A stretch of DNA of 9,457 nucleotides from Bacillota bacterium (GTDB taxonomy: Bacteria; Bacillota; Clostridia; Acetivibrionales; DSM-1351). Made by a program: the position numbers and the translations under genes. Of this stretch, positions 7,040-9,457 are shown in pieces. The notes under the pieces were generated by a model. It did no database searches, was not told the origin of the DNA, and worked only from the letters and a program-made list of their open reading frames with translations. The stretch spans positions 1 to 9,457 of the forward strand of contig JAEZIU010000039.1 of the NCBI GenBank assembly GCA_023436485.1, given 5' to 3'. Numbering within the stretch: position 1 is the first letter of the stretch; each line of letters starts with the position of its first letter.

Positions 7040-7068
7040 ATTATAGCACAATATAATGCGGCTTAAAA
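7040..7068 (-). promoter_or_regulatory. fabV promoter (extended -10)
   Basis: On the minus strand, TGC precedes a perfect TATAAT (7040-7045), giving an extended -10. The -35 at 17 bases is weak (TTTTAA, 7063-7068), as is common with extended -10 promoters. Transcription would start near 7033, giving a leader of about 65 bases with a short TAAGC/GCTTA hairpin. Confidence 0.65.
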
Positions 7069-7074
7069 CTAGAT

Positions 7075-7093
7075 ATTAATACTTGGTGCTAAT
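7075..7093. promoter_or_regulatory. FapR-like palindromic operator upstream of fabV
   Basis: ATTAATACTTGGTGCTAAT reads ATTAGCACCAAGTATTAAT on the other strand. Both strands share the symmetric skeleton ATTA..AC....GT..TAAT, close to the FapR operator of Firmicutes (half-site near TTAGTACC), which controls fatty-acid and phospholipid genes according to malonyl-CoA. It ends 7 bases upstream of the fabV -35. A second exact inverted repeat, GCTAAT-T-ATTAGC, overlaps it at 7088-7100. The family assignment is from memory of the consensus. Confidence 0.5.
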
Positions 7094-7107
7094 TATTAGC
7101 AAATTAT

Positions 7108-8133
7108 TTATTCGAAAGACACATAATAGCTGCCACAATTACCTCCGGGCAACATAAATTTGAAATTCGCCGTTTGTCCATACCCCAAATTCTCTATCCA
7201 GAACATACCCGTTGAAATTTTTTCACCAACCAGCCAAGGGCCATTATTGACACTGTAAACAATGGTTGCATATGGCCTGTCCTGGCTCCACTTGGGATTT
7301 ATTATTATTTTCTTATTAGCGGCATGGTTTATTGTTATATTGTAAACAACACCATAGTTTCCGGCGTGGTATTTTGCTGCACCCGGTTTTGAATTTATTA
7401 CACCATCATACTCATATGTATTAAGTGACTGAGGCCATTCACAAAGGTTTGTCGTGTTACTTGAATCCGCATCAAGTGTAACATTTTTCTTCGTGTAACC
7501 CAGTTCACCGCAAAAACCGTGTCCCGTCCCCTTTACCGTAAGCGGTTCCCGGTAAACATCTTCGGCAGTTTTTGATTGCCCGGCTGCAAATACTCTTAAC
7601 CGAACTCCAGATTTCTGATTGGATTTAAACTGAGCTCTGCCGTATACAAATTCAGAAAATCCGGGTGTAAATCTGAAGTCATCTGACCATACGATTTTCT
7701 TTTCTCCGGGTTTAAGTATAATAGTTTTATATTTTGCATTCTGAAAGTTTTTTAGGACCTGTGAAGTATCTTCAATAACAGAGAAATTATATCCATCCAG
7801 TGTTGCAGTACAACTTCCTTTATAGGTTATTTTTGCGGTATTTGGACCTTTGTTCATCATTGCAACTCCAACCCTGCAGGCTCCTGCGTTGGACCAAGCG
7901 TTATACAAATGGTGATAAAATTCAACGTCTTTATAAGAATTCCCAAGGTTTGTACCGTACAAATATACCAAATCCCCCTCATTAAGGCCAAAGGATTCCG
8001 GATTATTAATATAAATTAAATGGTTTCCGCTCATTGAAAAGGTTGAACCGGTTAATGCATATGACGTAAAGCTAAAAAATAAACATAAGGTAAAGATAAT
8101 ACAAATAAGCCTGATTAAGTTTGTTTTTTTCAT
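7108..8133 (-). CDS. secreted protein of unknown function
   Basis: The 341-residue product starts with a clear Sec signal peptide: MKKTNLIR, a hydrophobic core rich in C/I/F/L (about 9-22) and likely cleavage after SYA (24-26). The mature part is rich in Tyr, Asn, Gly and aromatic residues, with predicted beta character and no membrane anchor or sortase motif. Five cysteines remain after cleavage (C86, C108, C208, C231, C333), enough for two disulfides. The C-terminus ends in a compact GGNCGSYYVSF motif. I see no catalytic signature, dockerin or carbohydrate-binding repeat that I can name. The start at 8133 is chosen for AGGAGG at 8139-8144; the frame is open to an ATG at 8154, but that would put the ribosome site inside the gene. 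It has its own promoter and structured leader and appears monocistronic. Confidence 0.85.
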   Translation of the reverse strand: MKKTNLIRLICIIFTLCLFFSFTSYALTGSTFSMSGNHLIYINNPESFGLNEGDLVYLYGTNLGNSYKDVEFYHHLYNAWSNAGACRVGVAMMNKGPNTAKITYKGSCTATLDGYNFSVIEDTSQVLKNFQNAKYKTIILKPGEKKIVWSDDFRFTPGFSEFVYGRAQFKSNQKSGVRLRVFAAGQSKTAEDVYREPLTVKGTGHGFCGELGYTKKNVTLDADSSNTTNLCEWPQSLNTYEYDGVINSKPGAAKYHAGNYGVVYNITINHAANKKIIINPKWSQDRPYATIVYSVNNGPWLVGEKISTGMFWIENLGYGQTANFKFMLPGGNCGSYYVSFE

Positions 8134-8138
8134 TTGTT

Positions 8139-8144
8139 CCTCCT
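8139..8144 (-). promoter_or_regulatory. ribosome binding site deciding the start of the secreted protein gene
   Basis: AGGAGG lies five bases before ATG 8133 and directly precedes the signal peptide MKKTN. This rejects the 7-codon longer start at 8154. Confidence 0.85.
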
Positions 8145-8158
8145 GCACCGGCAAAGAT

Positions 8159-8189
8159 TAAGCCTATCAGGCAGGTACCTGTAGGCTTA
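8159..8189 (-). other. hairpin in the 5' leader of the secreted protein gene
   Basis: The 8-base arms TAAGCCTA and TAGGCTTA pair perfectly around a 15-base loop that itself holds the palindrome CAGGTACCTG (8172-8181). The two structures compete or stack. The hairpin lies between the promoter and the ribosome site, about 15 bases before the AGGAGG. No T run follows, so it is not a plain terminator. I cannot match it to a known riboswitch; mRNA stabilisation or a protein-binding site are alternatives. Confidence 0.5.
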
Positions 8190-8227
8190 TTAGCTCTGAT
8201 TCCGTATTTAATGTATTGTTTATGTTA

Positions 8228-8256
8228 AGTATAAGCAAAAAATGGAAAATGTACAA
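8228..8256 (-). promoter_or_regulatory. promoter of the secreted protein gene
   Basis: On the minus strand TTGTAC (8251-8256), a 17-base spacer and TATACT (8228-8233) form a sigma-A-type promoter with a 5/6 -10 and a 3/6 -35. The leader would be about 88 bases long. An inverted repeat AAAGA-ATA-TCTTT (8267-8279) lies just upstream and could be an operator or chance. Confidence 0.5.
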
Positions 8257-8279
8257 GTTGTATATCAAAGAATATCTTT

Positions 8280-8414
8280 TATTTTAAGAAATTATGGCAG
8301 GAATACTCTTTATTTCGGCATTGGATGCCCTAGTAACGGCTGGAGGCTTAATATGCTTCTCTATCACGTATATTATCGAAACCTAGAAATGCTGTAAAAA
8401 TCATAAACACACAA
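8280..8414. other. intergenic stretch without a supported gene
   Basis: Between the 71-residue membrane protein gene and the secreted protein promoter there is no convincing gene or terminator. A patch at about 8300-8370 is richer in G/C than the DNA around it and contains a small inverted repeat GGCAT-TGG-ATGCC (8317-8329) and a 30-codon plus-strand open frame (8294-8386) without a ribosome site. It may be a relic of a decayed gene. Confidence 0.4.
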
Positions 8415-8630
8415 TCAATTCTTAGCTTTAAATGCTTTAATCATAGCTCTAGTACAAACAGCAATAGTAGAACATAAAAATAATATGGCAAACGTTATAG
8501 CAGACAGAAATGAATTATTTGGATTACCCCCATCAAATATGCTACCTAGTGTTGACGTGATAATAAATCCAATTATTAATATAAATAGTCCAAGAAATAT
8601 TGAGGTTAGATATTCTTTCATTTTACACAT
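8415..8630 (-). CDS. small two-helix membrane protein
   Basis: The 71-residue product has two hydrophobic helices (about 7-29 and 41-60), a short loop with D33-GGNPNN39 and a basic C-terminal tail (R61, K65, K68, K70). I do not recognise a family. AAAGGGGG (8633-8640) precedes the gene. The first ATG is only two bases from its end, so translation may begin there using the AAAGG part, or at the in-frame ATG at 8621 (68 residues, 11-base gap). It lies downstream of the gap terminator and has no obvious promoter, so it may be expressed by read-through or from a weak promoter at 8631-8688. Confidence 0.65.
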   Translation of the reverse strand: MCKMKEYLTSIFLGLFILIIGFIITSTLGSIFDGGNPNNSFLSAITFAILFLCSTIAVCTRAMIKAFKAKN

Positions 8631-8688
8631 ATCCCCCTTTAATATTCAAAATATGTTGGAACAGATTTTCCATACACATCACAATAAA

Positions 8689-8731
8689 AAAGCACTGTTT
8701 TTAGATTTATTATATCTAAAAACAGTGCTTT
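8689..8731 (-). terminator. intrinsic terminator of gap
   Basis: The two 18-base arms are perfectly complementary around a 7-base loop. On the minus strand the stem is followed by TTTTTT and T-rich DNA, beginning 13 bases after the gap stop codon. This is a strong, classic rho-independent terminator. Confidence 0.93.
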
Positions 8732-8744
8732 GTAAAAGCTTTAA

Positions 8745-9457
8745 TTATTTAGCGTCAACAGTAGCCATGTGGCATAATAAGTCAACAACTTTGTTTGAAT
8801 AACCCCATTCATTGTCATACCATGATACTAACTTAACGAAGTTTGCATTTAATGCAATACCAGCGCCTGCATCGAAGATTGAAGTACGTGCATCATGAAT
8901 AAAGTCTGATGATACAACTGCATCTTCAGTGTATCCGAGGATACCCTTTAATTCATTTTCAGAAGCCTTCTTAATAGCAGCCTTTATTTCGTCATAGCTA
9001 GCTCCCTTTTCCAAACGAACAGTCAAGTCAACAACTGAAACGTCAGCTGAAGGAATTCTCATTGACATACCAGTTAATTTACCGTTCAATTCAGGAATAA
9101 CCTTTCCAACTGCTTTTGCAGCACCGGTTGATGAAGGAATGATGTTTCCGATGATTGATCTTCCGCCTCTCCAGTCTTTCATTGAAGGAGCATCAACTGT
9201 CTTCTGAGTGTTTGTAGCAGCATGAACTGTAGTCATAAGTCCTTCAACAATACCGAAGTTATCGTTGATAACCTTAGCTAAAGGAGCCAAGCAGTTAGTA
9301 GTACATGAAGCGTTTGATACAACTGTCATGTCCTTAGTGTACTTGTCATTGTTAACGCCCATTACGAACATTGGAGCGTCAGCTGAAGGAGCACTGATAA
9401 CAACTTTCTTTGCTCCACCCTTGATGTGAGCTGAAGCTTTTTCAGTAGTAGTGAATA
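8745..9457 (-). CDS. gap: glyceraldehyde-3-phosphate dehydrogenase, 3' part
   Basis: The last 236 residues are present; about 100 residues of the N-terminal NAD-binding domain lie beyond the right edge. The enzyme oxidatively phosphorylates glyceraldehyde-3-phosphate to 1,3-bisphosphoglycerate in glycolysis, in the cytosol. The frame continues unbroken to the edge, starting FTTTEKASAHIKGGAKK. The catalytic cysteine is in SNASCTTNC (codon at 9303-9305). The histidine that activates it is in TTVHAATNTQ, and the phosphate-binding and NAD-contact segments GAAKAVGKVIPELNGKL and WYDNEWGYSNKV are intact. The coding region has a markedly more selected codon use than its neighbours, as expected for a highly expressed gene. 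The gene ends at a strong terminator. Confidence 0.97.
   Translation of the reverse strand, partial: FTTTEKASAHIKGGAKKVVISAPSADAPMFVMGVNNDKYTKDMTVVSNASCTTNCLAPLAKVINDNFGIVEGLMTTVHAATNTQKTVDAPSMKDWRGGRSIIGNIIPSSTGAAKAVGKVIPELNGKLTGMSMRIPSADVSVVDLTVRLEKGASYDEIKAAIKKASENELKGILGYTEDAVVSSDFIHDARTSIFDAGAGIALNANFVKLVSWYDNEWGYSNKVVDLLCHMATVDAK

Noticed and set aside
7088..7100. GCTAAT-T-ATTAGC as terminator of the secreted protein gene
   Set aside because: Short AT-rich stem with no T run after it on the minus strand; an operator role beside fabV fits better.
8159..8189. cyclic di-GMP or preQ1 riboswitch in the leader hairpin
   Set aside because: None of the conserved core sequences of those classes is present in the leader.
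1..9457. CRISPR array, tRNA/rRNA genes, insertion sequence
   Set aside because: No regularly spaced repeats, no cloverleaf or rRNA-like sequence, and no transposase or terminal inverted repeats were seen.

Overview
The window is AT-rich, and every gene I can support lies on the minus strand. It looks like a clostridial Firmicute, plausibly Ruminiclostridium/Clostridium-like. The reasons are strong AGGAGG-type ribosome sites, AT-rich intergenic DNA, a FabV/TER-type enoyl reductase, a LytTR/GHKL two-component pair and a GAPDH of bacterial type. The genus is an inference from style, not a match.

In transcription order (right to left) the layout is as follows. (1) The 3' two thirds of gap (GAPDH), closed by a strong intrinsic terminator. 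(2) A 71-residue two-helix membrane protein. (3) A 260-base intergenic stretch with a candidate promoter and a 5'-leader hairpin, leading to an unrecognised 341-residue secreted protein. (4) fabV with its own extended -10 promoter, and just upstream of its -35 a palindrome resembling the operator of the malonyl-CoA-sensing repressor FapR. (5) A short operon of two touching small ORFs, which may be one gene broken by two homopolymer frameshifts, followed by a SecA2-type translocase ATPase that has lost most of the helical wing domain and the zinc-binding tail. (6) A signalling block: a LytTR response regulator overlapping a GHKL histidine kinase by 7 bases, then a 51-residue peptide with a textbook double-glycine leader, then the start of a small multi-pass membrane protein that leaves the window.

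The most interesting part is positions 1 to about 5600. The regulator, kinase and double-glycine peptide have the parts list of a ComC/ComD/ComE pheromone circuit (or a bacteriocin three-component system), in reversed gene order. The short DNA upstream of the peptide gene holds several CAGTT-type elements, one pair 21 bases apart, the spacing used by AgrA/ComE-class LytTR regulators. No peptidase-containing ABC exporter or AgrB-like protease is visible, so how the peptide matures and what it does are inferred. The adjacent SecA2 operon may be merely a neighbour. A link to the signalling block is a hypothesis.
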